Source: Otis tarda (taxonomy: Eukaryota > Chordata > Aves > Otidiformes > Otididae). From it: 64,000 nucleotides of DNA. Position numbers and translations under genes: made by a program. A model generated the notes under the pieces. That model was not told where the DNA came from. It made no database searches and worked only from the letters and a program-made list of their open reading frames with translations. Below, piece after piece: positions 1 to 13,200 of this stretch. Positions within the stretch are counted from its first letter, which is position 1. Each line of letters begins with the position of its first letter. Where the stretch lies: the NCBI GenBank assembly GCA_026413225.1, contig CM048552.1, positions 190,250,053 through 190,314,052 of the forward strand. The letters run 5' to 3'.

Positions 1-3000
1 CATAAAATGGTAGAGCGTTGTTCTGGCACTGTTTATTTGATTATTTTATTTCATGAATTTGAGAAGATTTATCCATTAGCCAGTTGATTAGCCAGGTGTC
101 TTCCTTAACTTCTTGGAAGATCCCATGGTTTCTTATTCTGGGTGCTTTCCAGTTATTTTGTTTAAGCATACACGATGCCTATCTTGCTTGTAGCAAGACG
201 GCAGACATTTTGGGGAGGCAGAGGGAGAGGAAGTATGTCTTTATTTTTTCACTTGGCTTTTGATGAGGGGAGAAAATAATTTTTAGTCTGAACTGATCAG
301 AAGGAATGATATGCAAAAGAAGTCCTTTAAAAGGTCTGAGGAGATATAATTTAAAGTTTCTGGTGCATCTGATTGCTAGGTGAGCATGGGTAGGTCAGAT
401 TTATTTCTTGTAGATGCTCCATCTCTTTTGCACTGTTGCATTTTTTTCAGACACTGCAGAAAGACATGGCAGCAGTAATGTAGTTTAAGTAGGTTATTGC
501 TCTATTAACTAACACATTTGGGAACTATCAGGTACTAACTGATGTGGCTCAGGTCATCTTCCTTTTTCAATCTGCTCTGTGTGGAGAGGGATAGTGAGAA
601 TTCTTTGTCCTTTCCCCTGAAAGATTGCTCTCCTGCCTTTTGCAGTACCAAAGGGTGGAAGTGAAGAAGGGCAGGTGTGCCTGTTACACGGAGTGCTTGG
701 AGGTGCCAGTCCCTTCCCTGTTCTCTTAATCTGTTTATTGCCCCATCTGTTGGGGGAAAGGGACAGCAATGGATGACTGCTGCACTGAGAATCCTTACCA
801 GGATGCCTCGCCACCAAAGTGTGCAATTACTGCAGTTCATCCATCTCTGGTGGGCTTGTAAATTAACTTTATTTTCCTTGTATGTACTCTCCTGTGATGA
901 ATCAACGCTATTTTCAATAAATTGGCAGTCCTGCTGCCTGACAGGGAGGGGTTGGTTGTTCCCTGTCTGCTTGTATGATTGAAACAGGTTCTCAAGTCCT
1001 TCTTCAGGGTTTTCGCCTAAGACCGGCTGGTTTCTTTATGAAACCATTTCAGGCCAAGTCGCCTTTAGCACAGAAAAGCAATGCAAAGAATCCCCTTTAA
1101 GAGCTCAGGCCTTGATCATTCTTGTAGTGCGAATATCAGCAAGCTGAAGGAAACAAACTAACTGCTAGTACCCATATGCCAAAGAGGGAATCAAACACTT
1201 CCATCAGAACAGCTCCAGTACTTAACAGGCAGTGATTCAATGTCTCTTTAGCAGCCACCCTCTACACAGATATTACTCTTAAAATTATGTTTTTAATACA
1301 TGAAGCATGTAATGAAATTCTGTCATGACCTGTAAGAACTATCCTTCAGTGTCACATGGCTGTAGTGGTTCAGCTGCATTGAGTTTTGACAGATGTGTAA
1401 CTGCAAGTAGTAGGTTTTTGTGCTTGTTTTTTTTTTTCTTTTAAAGCATAAACTGTGTTTTGGGATCTGTCCTTCTACATGATTAGCTTTCTGATTAGCT
1501 TTTCAATGCTAAGATTTATTTTAATTGTTCCACGTGGAATTTCCTGAAGTGTCGAGTACTTGCGTGACTTAAATTGCAAGATTACTGGTTCAAAACTGAC
1601 AAACAAACATTGTTTATTTTATTTAATTTTTTTTTAAGAGTTAAGGTGTCGTGCATTTCAATTGCACTGCTGCTGTGAAGAGACAGGAGGGCTGTCAGGC
1701 AAGGGATCTTTCTAACATTTAGTAATGACTATTTTCCTAGATGTCAGATATCCCAAAACAGCTGGAGGTCCTCCCTTTCTTTTTCTAATGGCTATTGATA
1801 CTGTAATCAAGAGTCAAAACTTCATTAGCAACAGCTGACTGTGCTGTGAATCGCTCATTCCTGTCTCTTGGGGAACCGCAATCTAACAGACGCTTTAAGC
1901 GGGCTGTATTTTCTGTGCTTTTGTTTAATCCAGCGTCTCCAAAGATTCTTTCATCAACACGTGTTTTGTTACAAATCTGGTGTCTGGAGATTGTGACCTT
2001 CTTCCTCCAGCTGCCGGTTAGTCGAAGCCAATGTTTGTGGGCTGCATTTGTGCCTAGGCCTAACCATGAGTAGGAGCTGATGGTGCGCAGTGGGGTTATC
2101 CCCAGAGGTGTGGTTTTCCTGGTGCTCTAAAGCTGGGGAAACCAACTTGCTGCTGGTATTGCCCATTTGCAGATCACAGCTTCTGTCTCCCCTCAGGTAC
2201 AGGTCACAAGGGTAAGGCTGTTATCTGCGAGGCATTTGTAGCCAAAGGTTACCAAAAATAAAAAAGAAAAGAAGACAGCTGTGTTGTCACCTAGTAGTTT
2301 TGGTGAGGAAGCAGCTGTTAAGGCAGAGGGTGGATTTATTGGACTAGTAAGTCATGCCCCTTGCAAAACTTCTTTGCAGTCTTCTCTCCGTAAGGTAACT
2401 GTGAAAAACAAGAACATGGAAATCTAGTTGAAGGCTTCTTGTGCTTTTCTTTGAGATTTCCTCTGTATACAAACACCATGGATGCTAAAGGATTAAGCTA
2501 GACATTGAAATTTCTGGCTTCTGTCAGGGTGGGTCCCACCTTCAGGAAATTTAAGCTTATATTTGAGTTTCTAGTGTTTGAGTACTTACTATTTGCTGGA
2601 TGTCACCATAAAACAGGGTTTACTGATCTTAAGATCAGATAAGATACTTTTAGGACATAGGAGTTTTGTCCATTTAGTTTTTGTTCTTGCAGTCCTGGCC
2701 CTTAGGACCACTGTGCATGAGAACTGCAGTCCCTGGCTAACATCCCTGAAGGTTTATAAGCCCCAGCACTTTGCTTGAAGTATAAACAGTCTTAAATAGC
2801 AGCATTATGGGAGTAGTGGTATTTTCATTTTCCTATATAAAAAAAAGCTCTTACTAAAGATATTTCATCTTAAAAGGACTTGGATACTCTACCTCCAAGA
2901 TATTCTGTAGCTAAATACAAGCCTTTTCAAGGGAAAAGAACGTATCCTGGTGCAAATATTTTATTGAAATAATATAGTGCACTTGGAAATGAAGAAAGAG

Positions 3001-4062
3001 AAAACAGTCTGATGTTAAAACAATCCCATAGCTTCAGTGATTGTATTGGTCTTTTTTTATGGCCATGCACACAAAATTAGTTTTGTAATGAAGAGTTGGC
3101 ATGCTGTTAAATGCTACAAGGAACCCATCTGACCTTTTAAATAGAGGTGATATTAAAAATCATGAAGGGTAACCAAAACAGTTCTTAATAAACTAAGTGT
3201 AAATCTTCTGAGTCCAATGTGTATGGCCATTTGTTTATGCACCTACCCTTTGAGAAGTGAGTTTTAGTATGAAGACTTGTTTTTACAGAAATAATCATTT
3301 TCATGCAACTACACTGAACAATTTCTCTGATAGCTCTGAAAATCTCGTTTTTACTCCGTTTCCGCCTTGTCCCTGAGAAGTTGCTGGTGGATTTTGAGTC
3401 TTAAGCAAACACAAGTGGAGACAAGAATAAGTTTTATTCAAAAAATTCTGAAAAAGACTTCTGCAAACTGTTTTATAGAACAGATATTTACTGTGTTGAG
3501 TGCAATCCTATTCATAGTAGGATCTTTTAGGTTTTTTTTTCCCTGCAAAATGCTATTAATGTTTTTAAAAACTTGTTAGTTTTATGGATGTGATGTTGTG
3601 AGTGCATTCTGACTTTGCGACTTTGCAGTAATTGGGTAGCTAGTGCTAAAAGATTGGACAGGGACATGGATAAAAGAGAATGTGTACTGTTGTATCACTC
3701 TTGGATTGTTACTGTGACTAAGCCTTTCTGTTCTGATGTTACAGTATATATCTGTATCTCTCTTTCATATATATATATACAGTGGATAAAAGGCTGAGCT
3801 TACCTTTGTCTCTTATAAAGTTAGTGTAAGCATTCCATTTCATATTCCTTCCTTAACACTTTAGAGGTTATTGCAATCTGCAGATTAACTTGAATTTCCA
3901 CGATGACTGGTAAGCATTTGAATGTCTTACTTCAGCTCCCACTCTGTATTTTGTTCTGCTTTAAAAGAAAAAAAAACCCAAACAACAACCAAACAAACAA
4001 AAAAAACCCAACCCAAAAATCTTTTTATGGTTCTTACTTGATCTTATGCTGTCATTGCATTT

Positions 4063-4870
4063 ATAGAGTCATAGAATCATTTAGGTTGGAAAAGACCTTT
4101 AAGATCATCGAGTCCAACCATAAACCTAACGCTCCCACCTCTTAAACTATGTCCCTAAGTGCTGCATCTACACATCTTTTAAATATCTCCAGGGATAGTG
4201 GCTCAACCACTTCCTTGAGTAGCCTGTTCCAATGCTTGATAACTCTTTAAGTGAATAAATTTTTCCTAATATTCAATCTAAATCTCCTCTGGTGCAACTT
4301 GAGGCCATTTCCTCTTGTCCAATAGCTTTTTAGTTGGGAAAAGAGAACGACACCCACATTGCTACAACCTCCTTTTCTCCAGACTAAACAATCCCAGTTC
4401 CCTCGGCCACTCCTCATAAGACATTCTCTAGACCCTTCACCAGCTTCGTTACTCTTCTTTGGATGCTCTCCAGCACTCAATGTTTTTCTTGTAGTGAGAG
4501 GCCTTAAACTGAACACAGTGTTCAAGGTGCGGTCTCACCAGCGCTGAGTACAGGGGGACGATCAGTTCACTCGTCCTGCTGGCCCTGCTATTTCTGATAC
4601 AAGCTGTTGGCCTTCATGGCTACCTGGGCACACTGCCGGCTCATGTTCAGTCAGCTGTCAACCAAGACCCCAAGGTCTTTTTTCGCTGGGCAGCTTTCCA
4701 ACCACTCTTCCCCAAGCCTGTAGCATTGTATGGGGTTGTTGTGACTCAAGTGCAGGACCCCACACTTAGCCTTGTTAAATTTCATACAGTTGGCCTTGGC
4801 CTATCCATCCAGCCTGTCCAGATCCCTCTGTAGAGCCTATCAATGCTCCTGCCCAACTTGGTGTCATCTG
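4063..4870 (-). mobile_element. CR1 LINE, 5'-truncated copy, minus orientation
   Basis: Read on the minus strand this is the 3' part of a chicken-repeat-1 LINE. The plus strand starts at the element's 3' end (TCATAGAATCATTTAGG, then GGAAAAGACCTTTAAGATC) and continues with typical antisense CR1 phrases such as CCAAGACCCCAAGGTC and CCCAACTTGGTGTCATCTG. The open frame at 4247-4525 (-) is part of its decayed reverse-transcriptase/3' region. Many differences from the other copies here indicate an older CR1-X/Y-like subfamily; the subfamily is an inference. It lies antisense within the DCLK1 intron. Confidence 0.93.
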
Positions 4871-6482
4871 TTGTTACCTTTTCTGCTCAGTGGTCCATCT
4901 TCACACGTTGCTCTGACTTCTTTGTCTTCTCTTGGAGTCCATCCACTGCCTTTCTGATAATCACTGTACAGTGTGTTGCTGTCTCACCTTTGGAGTGTCA
5001 TGCCAGCAGACTTGAACCTTTGTTGCATCTGAGGCCTCATGTCCCATGGATAGCTGCCCTGCCCCATTTCTTATATGCTGTATTGCCTGTGGGGTTAGGT
5101 GCCCTGAAACCTTAAAATTTGTGTCCAGAAGTAAAATTTAAATACTTGTTTTTCTTTTAATAATTGAACTATGAGTCCTCTTTCCTTAGGGTAAAACCAG
5201 TAGGAAAATCTTTGGTTCTTATGTGCTTTTTAGCATAGGAGGTTCACTGCTGAGTTTTTTCTGATTTTATTTTAATACCTTGGGCTGAACTGCAAACACA
5301 AAGGCCTCTATGCTATTAGCATACACTGAACTACTGAACCCAGAAGAATTAAAACATCTCACTTGTTTTTGTGGTATTGTTCAGGATAGGATTTTGCATA
5401 ATTTGTAATGGAGTTTAACTCCAGGCTGCCAGAAGGTGTGGTCGTGCTGGATCTAGTATTTTTTAATTTGGAGGGTTTTTTTTTGTTTGGTTTGTTTTGT
5501 TTTTTTTTGGTTTTTTTTTCAGCCAGAGGGTTAACTGGATCAGCTTATTATCTTTGTTATGTTCAATCAGATCAACAAGCTGACCCCACTCACCCCATGC
5601 AACTGGCAGTGCGGTCACTCAGTCAAGCTGAAGGGAGAGGCTGGGGGAACGCAGGTGGGTGACCCTTTCGCAGCAGCCTGCAGCTGGGCTGGGTTAAGCT
5701 GTTACTGAGCAGAGGCGTGCTGGTGATTTCTGGCTATGGTATAGGTATAGTTCCCCAGAAATTGTGTGGTAATTGCAAAAATGTTTTTATGTTTTATGTA
5801 ATGTTCCAATAGAAATATGAGCTATAATCCATTATTTTTTTCCTTTGACGTGTGGTAAATTTGTTGCAAGGAGGACTCTGTAATTACTATTCCTTGCCTT
5901 CCTTTCCCTCACATATTAGATATTGAGTCAGTAGAATAATACAGTGAGATTTCTTGCCTACATGTCCTGGGTTTATGCTACTTAAAGCTTTAAATAATCA
6001 AATCTTAACAAATCTCACATGACGCTTTCATCCACCTTTTATAGAAAGTTGCTTGTAACCTCTAGTTTTTAACAATATTTCATGTTATTTCCTCTGAAGT
6101 GTTTGGGGCCTGCTGTTTTGTTGGGAGCAGGCCATTTAAGCATGAGGGCTGGGGGACTACTGTGATAATGCGCTGGGGTTGGGCAGCTGATTAGATATGA
6201 ACACTACTTACTGACAGCAGCAATTCCCACTGCAGATGGTGTTTTCTGAAAAGAAAACTGCTGCTTTCAAGGATTTTGTAACAGCATTTTCTGAATGGTT
6301 AGCTGATGTGTCATCTTTAAAAGATATTTTATATTCTGTAGCATCTGGGAAGGGCAGAGATCAATACTTTATGCACTGTGGGTCAATAATAAGAATAATT
6401 AATAACTTGAGAAGGATTTGATTTTGTATTTTTCTGTTGCTTTTTTTTTTTCCTTGTCTATTTCTCTGCCTGTAATCTGACT

Positions 6483-6510
6483 TGCTGGTCTGACTTTTAT
6501 GTTTCCACAG
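6483..6510 (+). promoter_or_regulatory. 3' splice acceptor of the DCLK1 exon
   Basis: A pyrimidine-rich stretch ending TTTATGTTTCCACAG abuts the exon. Possible branch-point matches (CTGAC, TCTGAC) lie about 20-30 bases upstream, after a T11 run at 6441-6451. It sets the left edge of the exon, in agreement with the protein homology. Confidence 0.9.
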
Positions 6511-6857
6511 GGGAAAGCTATGTATGTGGTTCCATAGAACCCTTCAAGAAACTGGAGTATACGAAGAATGTAAATCCAAACTGGTCAGTGAATGTTAAGA
6601 CAACTTCTACTTCTCGTTCCGTGCCGTCTCTTGCCACTGCTAAAGGAGGTACTCCAGATGCAAAAGAGAATAAGGATTTCATTAGGCCTAAACTAGTCAC
6701 TATCATCAGGAGTGGAGTGAAACCACGGAAGGCAGTCCGGATTCTGCTCAACAAGAAGACAGCACATTCATTTGAACAGGTTCTTACTGATATAACTGAT
6801 GCCATCAAGCTGGATTCAGGGGTGGTTAAACGCTTATACACACTAGATGGAAAACAG
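6511..6857 (+). CDS. DCLK1: Internal coding exon of doublecortin-like kinase 1
   Basis: DCLK1 is a microtubule-associated protein with two tandem doublecortin (DCX) domains and, in long isoforms, a C-terminal CaMK-like kinase. This exon encodes 115 full residues. Residues 1-30 close the first DCX region ([19 protein letters not shown]). Residues 31-56 are the Ser/Thr/Ala-rich linker. Residues 57-115 are the first two thirds of the second DCX domain ([43 protein letters not shown]). Choice of paralogue: the CGSIEPFKK and SLATAKGG stretches match remembered DCLK1; DCX has a different SSDNF segment and DCLK2 a different linker. The exon opens with GG, the last two bases of a Gly codon (the first base lies on the previous exon), and ends on a codon boundary (CAG). 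An acceptor TTTCCACAG precedes it and a donor GTAAGA follows. Neither the upstream first-domain exon nor the downstream exon lies in the window. Gene identity is recalled from family knowledge, not from a search. Confidence 0.96.
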
Positions 6858-6863
6858 GTAAGA
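6858..6863 (+). promoter_or_regulatory. 5' splice donor of the DCLK1 exon
   Basis: CAG|GTAAGA is a near-perfect donor placed exactly where the conserved LYTLDGKQ coding ends. If it were not used, the frame would run on 24 codons to a stop at 6930-6932. Confidence 0.92.
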
Positions 6864-7210
6864 ATTTTCAGGATGATCATTCTCAGCATGAAGAAAATAG
6901 AATTTTCCACAAGGAAAAGAATAGTACGTTAGTAAAAAATTACTTTTCTGTAGAACATAGAACCATGTCTTCCACTGCTTATAGTGTACTTTAGATCTAT
7001 GAGCAGTTCAGGAACGTATCATGAAGCATTACTTGACCTCAGTGATGGTCTTGCCTTTTATGATAAATAATAGCCCTAAATCTATCAGTTGAAAGTGTGA
7101 TGTGGTTTTGGCTCTGCGTGCTGGAAATGTAGGATGAAGGATGTCATTTTAAAGAAACCCATTCTGTTAATTTGTTTCAGCTTTTTTCTTGCAGCAGTCT
7201 TATGAGTCGT

Positions 7211-7252
7211 TGTACTTGCCTTTCCATAAACTGTACTTGCCTTTCCATAAAC
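7211..7252 (+). repeat. Perfect 21-bp tandem duplication
   Basis: Two identical 21-base units lie head to tail at 7211-7231 and 7232-7252, beginning TGTACTTGCC and ending CCATAAAC. This looks like a recent replication-slippage duplication in the intron. Confidence 0.95.
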
Positions 7253-10200
7253 ACATTCAACCATCATAAATGCAGGCCTACTAGTGTCCAGAGTGATGAA
7301 ATGATGAGTATTACTGCAGCTAGAATGGACCATGAAGAAGGTGCAAGCTTAGAAAATGAGTGAGCTTTCTTCCTTTTTGCAGAAAAACAGGTAGGGTTAT
7401 GTGTGGTGCCTGCATTTATTGAGGAGTCTCTTGTAGGCTACATGTTATTTCTTCTATTAAATACCTTCAAGCAGTGTCTCATTTTTACTGACTTATTAAA
7501 TTGCAGTAGGGTGAGATTTTGAGAGGCTTCTTATTGAACTTGGGGATGGAGGGACAAGAAAAAATATTAGAGTAATCCTACTTCTTTTTTGTCTTTTACT
7601 TTATTTGTAATTTATCTACGGACATGTATTAATTATAGAAAAACTGGAGAAGCTGTTAACCTGGTGAAGGACAAGACTAATTTCAGCATGACCTGAATTG
7701 ATTTAGAGCAACAGTGACCCTAGAGAAATGAGGCAGATATTTGCACTTACCAATGTAACTTATATCTCTATCACTTCTTCAGTTTAATAAAACGTGGGTA
7801 TAAAGATGTGTGAACATTCTCCCTGAGAAGCTAGAAACTGCTGGAGACCAAGATATTTCTGCTGTAATATGACTTTATTTTACAGATTCTAGGTTCAATG
7901 ATTCACAAATGTACAGCTAGCAGTGTAGCTGTCGGGAGATGCAGCAGAATATGCTCGATGCAGGAGAATACTCGATCAGCTAGATCCAGTGATGGTCCCT
8001 ATATGTCTGCAGCTGCTGGGGTTAATATGCAGGCGTAGCTCTGGAAGCAGCTACAGCAGTACCTCCTGATCTCAGAGAGGGCTGTTTAATGGACAAGCTG
8101 CTTATTCGGAGCAATAAGGTTCAAATCAGGGCCAAGTCTGGATTGACCAGAAGTCCCTTCCATCTGCTGTTCTTTGTCACTAACCTCTGACAGCACTTAC
8201 AGACAGTAGTTCAGTTCCTGGTGGCTGCATATGTGCCTGTAATGATCCCATTACTGTGACTTCATTTGGGACTTTGACCTGGAGCAGAAATGTAGATGTG
8301 AAGTTCTTTTTGCCTGCAGCAAAGGTAAAGTGTGTGTCTGGGGAAACTCTCAGCTCCTGTCCTTCTTAGCTTGCCTCATGCTCCAGGGAGCACTAAAGCT
8401 AGTAAATTTGAGGAAGGAGTTGGGATTTTAAAGCTGCAGAGGTCAGTGGTGGTCTCTGCTGTGACCTTGACAGATCTCGAGTGACTATTCCAGTTTCTTC
8501 AAACCCACTCAATAAAAAGGGACACCTGTCTGTTTTTTATTGTGTATGTGTAAATAAACTTGTGATTTAGCTATGAAGAAGTGCAGTCTGGAAGGATGCC
8601 AACGTGTCCTGTTGTCTCCTAGATAATGTGCTCACTCACAGTTTGTTTTGTTTTGTTGTGTTTTTTTTTTTTTTTTAATATTCCAAACTCTCCTTTAATG
8701 GTTGTGCTTAAAATGAAAATATACCTTTACACCTGCTTTAGAGCTCCAATTGCTGGGGGAAAATAGTACTATCCTACTACTGGGGGGAAGGGGAAGACCA
8801 GGCTTTCCTGCCTCTGATGTTGTCAAGATTCAGTTGTCAAGTCATGGAATTTGAGATGAGCTTAAATCAGTGGTGTACTGGGGCACTTGTTACCTACCTC
8901 ATAGCCTGAAACCCTTGTGTCTGAAGGCTCTCCCAGGAGATTGATGTCTCCACGCACACTCACTTCTTCCCATTCTGGCTATTCACTTGAAATTGTATTC
9001 AAGGGGGCAACGCTAACCCTACTGGTAAGGGCAGGGTTTGGGGTTGGGGGTGTATGTGTCCTGCCAGTGTAATGGAGACTTTGCTTGCTGCACGTACAAA
9101 GCCGCTTTGCTGGCAGAAAGGGAAATGAATGATCCTGTGCTCAGCAGGAGCAGCCTGTTGCTCACCCCTGCGCGGGGAAGTCATTGATTTCCTGTGCTGC
9201 TAGGCAATTGCTGCTCCATTTCTCTCTGCCAAAAGCCTGATCTCCCAGATGGCGTTGGGGGCATGATGATGGATTTCTTTATTGCTAAAATCAAGCTGTG
9301 AATGATTATTGGCAGGAAATCCATGGTAAATCCAAAATTTTTCCAGTAGTGTTTATAGTTGGGAACTTCTACTATGACTTGTGTTGGAGCTTGGAAGGTT
9401 CTGGAAAAGCCTGTGTTCATTGGTTAAATCTGACAAATCTGTGGTTTAGTCTTTCATCGCTAACTTAAAAAGCAATAAAATCTTAAAACTCTGAGCCAGA
9501 AGAAGTAATTTACTGTGAGGATAAGAGAATAAAGCTCTCCTAGGATTATTCTTTGGGAATGTAACATGGAGAAATGCTATTTGGTACAGTCATTCTCTTG
9601 TAAGTTATTTTATGAGGCCAGCACTGAAATTGCCCATCCATGGCAAAAACTACCGTGAATCCCATAGCTTGTTAATACAGGTGGGCAATGAGATATGTAT
9701 ACTGTTGTTGGGTGCTAGGATTAGATGCCTAAGCCTAATAAAAAGAAAGTAGTAGGAGTCAGTCTCAACTGGACATCCAAGTCAGGTGGCTGTCCTGTAC
9801 TGACACTACACATTGAGGAACTGAGCTTAAATGCACACCCCAGCAGTCTGGTTACTTGTCATGTTTTGATTTGTATCTCTAAAAGATATTAATAAATATT
9901 ATATTCAGTTAAAATGAATTTAAATGATGGCCTATAAAACTTGATGACGATGTAAAGAGCTTGTTTTGATGAGAGACATTGTGCTTGGACAATCAGTACG
10001 TGAGGAAAGTTACAATTGCTAGAAAGAAAGCTCTTCCATGACATCAAGTTGCTTCCCCTATCCCAAAAATTCCATCTTGGTTTTGAAAAATTCAGTAATT
10101 TTTGGTGCACCTGATGCTTTTTGGGTATTTCTGAGAACTCCAGGGAGCTATATTGTAGCATTTTTTAATGCTGTAATAGCAGAAGAACGGGAGAAAAAAC

Positions 10201-13200
10201 CCATCAAACCGAAACAACAAAAAAATCCAAGAAAACAAACCCCAGCAAAATCAACCAGTCTTGTCTCATTGGGTCAGTGACAGTTCAGAGACTGCAACTT
10301 TGTTTTCCAGTATTGGATAGGTACTTACTTTGAATTTCATGCATTTAATTTAGTTTTGTTAAAATGTGTTTCTCCTTGTTACAAACAAGGTGTCTAGTGG
10401 TTTATTTGTCTTTCCTTATTAACTCTTCCGAATCTGTATTTCAAGGTTTCTGAAGATTTAGAACATAATTTAATTTGTGCAGAAAGGGACCCAATATAGA
10501 ACTGTAATCTGATCATGTAGCACATTGATGCCCTGCATTTAGTATAGTCTCGCGGTTCAATTATTAATGATTCCTTAAAGCCAGATAGGTGTTATACAGT
10601 GTCTAGAATAATATATATTTAATGGATATGCTTATTTTTTTCTACTGGTACAAGGAACAGATGCTGTTTGTACTCTAGAGGAAGAGATAGAATCACTTCC
10701 CTGTAAGGTACTGATGGATTTAAAGGAAATAGTGAGACTCTCAGAAGTGTTTAACCATGTTATGAGCCCAGGCCAAAATTAAAACCTTTCCAGGGTGGAG
10801 GTCTTGAAGTGTTTTCCTTGCCAATTTTACTGTGTAAGGAAAATAAAAATACAATGGGTAGGTTTAATGTCTGCCTGTAGGAATTTAGATCATGAGGGCA
10901 TGCTTTTACTGTGGATATTACTCATTTTTGTAGATTAAAAGATTGTTTAAGTGCATGAAAAGATATTGTTAGTGTTGACCCTTAATATTCTCAGGTACTT
11001 GTGCAGAGAAGGAACACGTTCTCATACTGAAAATGTTTCTTTGCTGTAGCTGCACTATTGCAGTTTGGTTTTTAACCTTCCCTTAACAGAAGGTGCCATT
11101 CTTAGTTAGATGTGCATGAAAATATGGCAGCGTGTGGAGACACAGTGCAAACATCAAGGGTACAAGCTGCCGGTGGAGACAGAGCCCGGTTGCTGTGTTG
11201 CAAGCTCAGTTCTCTGGTTTCTGTGTACTTACACACTTCTAGAACAACACCAGTGACTAAAATGGGAGAAAACTAGCGAAGGTCACACATAACAGCAAAA
11301 TTGTGAAACAATGCCATTTTTAGAAGTGTTATGGTGTGTTTATTTGTACAAGGTATTTACAGTTTGCATGTTTAGACAAAGACTAAAGTTTGGACCAAAA
11401 GTGCTTTCTCACCTTGTGAGTCCTCTATTTGCTATTGGCAGAACAAACATCTGGTTTATAATGGGACCTAGTTATTTGAACAGGTTGTTTGTTTAGCTTG
11501 CCTAGATGCAATAATGCAAATTATTTTTCATTTTATATGTTATACTGTGGATTTGACTCCAGACAACTGAGTGGTCAGCAGTAGAGATACCAGAATAAAA
11601 GTCACTATCTGATTTATTTATATTTAAAAAAAAATGTTATTACAAATCAAATTACCTTTACAAAGCTACTATTACTTAAAGACACACTTTACAGAAGTGT
11701 GTGTGAAAGGTGTAGGGTGGAGTGGGAGCAAGTCCCTCGATAACTTTGCTTTAAGCCATTAAAATAGCTAGTAAAAATTGTGGCTGCAAGGAACTTGAAT
11801 GTAGCAGTCCTGGAAAGCTTGAAGCTTCTTCATTGAGTGTAATATGCTTTTGTTTTTTTTTTTGGAACCCCACTCTAAAAGGGATATCTTATTATACAAA
11901 CTAACTCCCTTTCCTGTGGACTCCTGTCTTTGAAGACACCTAATAATCTTAGTTTTTAATAAGGATTTAATACTAGTGTTTTAAGAAAGTTCTCTCAAGA
12001 AAAAGAAAGCAACTGTTTGCACCTACACCTAAACTGAACATATGCTTTTTTATTGTTTTGTTCTTAACAAGTGGAAAACATTTGGTAATAATGTCTGTAT
12101 TCTATAGTAAATTCTTGGCCAAATCTACCCTTCTGTAGGATTGGATTAAAGATCTCAAGTGTCTTTCTCTGTAGACCTGCGTTGTCCTGGTACAGAAAAG
12201 CCTACGTAAAGCAACGTGTAAGTATCATCATGAAAAGGCATTCTCTACTTAGCATTTGTGTAGTGTATGTTGTACAACAATCTAGACAAAATGAATGATA
12301 AACAAAATAAAATTTATGTGCAGCAAGTGACTCGTTTTGTTTGCTCTGCAATTTTGATTCACATCAGCATTTGTAATCAGTTCCATTCGTAATATAGAAG
12401 ACATATTTAATTTTAAGGGTGACTCCTTGTGCATGTTCTTTTTATTTATTCTTCAGTTGTAGTTACAATCCACTCAAGATACATGCAACTTAAAATTATT
12501 CCAAGTTTGAGAAATGTGGACAGTGAGTGCTGTTTTCTTTTCTGTGTGACCTCTCTCTCGAGTGCAGTAACTTTAACTTCTTTCTTTGTTTTGAAGGCTT
12601 TGGAGCTCCCTGCCAGCCACAGGCACGCAGAGGTGGTGTTGATTGACAAGAGAACCATGGTGAATTCTCTGTGAGATGTAGCTGTGCAGATACTAATTGG
12701 CTGGGAGCAAACATTAAGTAAAGGTGGCTTCTGCAGATCACACAAGCATTTTAACAGGGAAGCAACAGCTAGAGAAACTTGTGCTTATGCTTTTGGGGTG
12801 GTACTTTAATATTGCACTACCACCTGGGGACCTGAAACCCATTGTGCTTACAGTATACAAGCTGTTTCTTCCTGACTGGCTTCTCTTGTGAATGCTGGAT
12901 GGTCATACCCATCAGATAATACCCATGCTGCTTGGTTTTAGATATGACGTTTAGGGCCCTGTCTGTGAGGTGCTGACAGGCCACCATGTTATGTATCTGT
13001 GAGAGACACTCTCCAAGAAAACTGAGCATCTCTCCAGCTTTTAATGCACCTCACTTTCCCTCCTTCCTGCCTGCAGTATATTTAATAGAATTTTTTTTTT
13101 TTCTTTCTCTGGAAGACGTATAGTTTCTGATGTTGATCAAAATTAGACATGATTTTGGGGAATGACTTAAAAGATGAGGATTTTTGCTTAATACTGGGGA

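Larger units (their letters stand above)
1..6510 (+). other. DCLK1: DCLK1 intron (3' portion), upstream of the exon
   Basis: No coding signal was recognised here. It is AT-rich intronic DNA with T-rich low-complexity tracts (notably 5478-5520) and an A/C-rich tract at 3968-4018 next to a CR1 fragment. Short open frames have no recognisable protein features. The first-DCX-domain exon that should precede the 6511 exon is not in the window, so this intron is at least 6.5 kb. Confidence 0.8.

Noticed and set aside
6518-6910. 130-residue minus-strand open frame.
   Set aside because: Antisense shadow of the DCLK1 exon.
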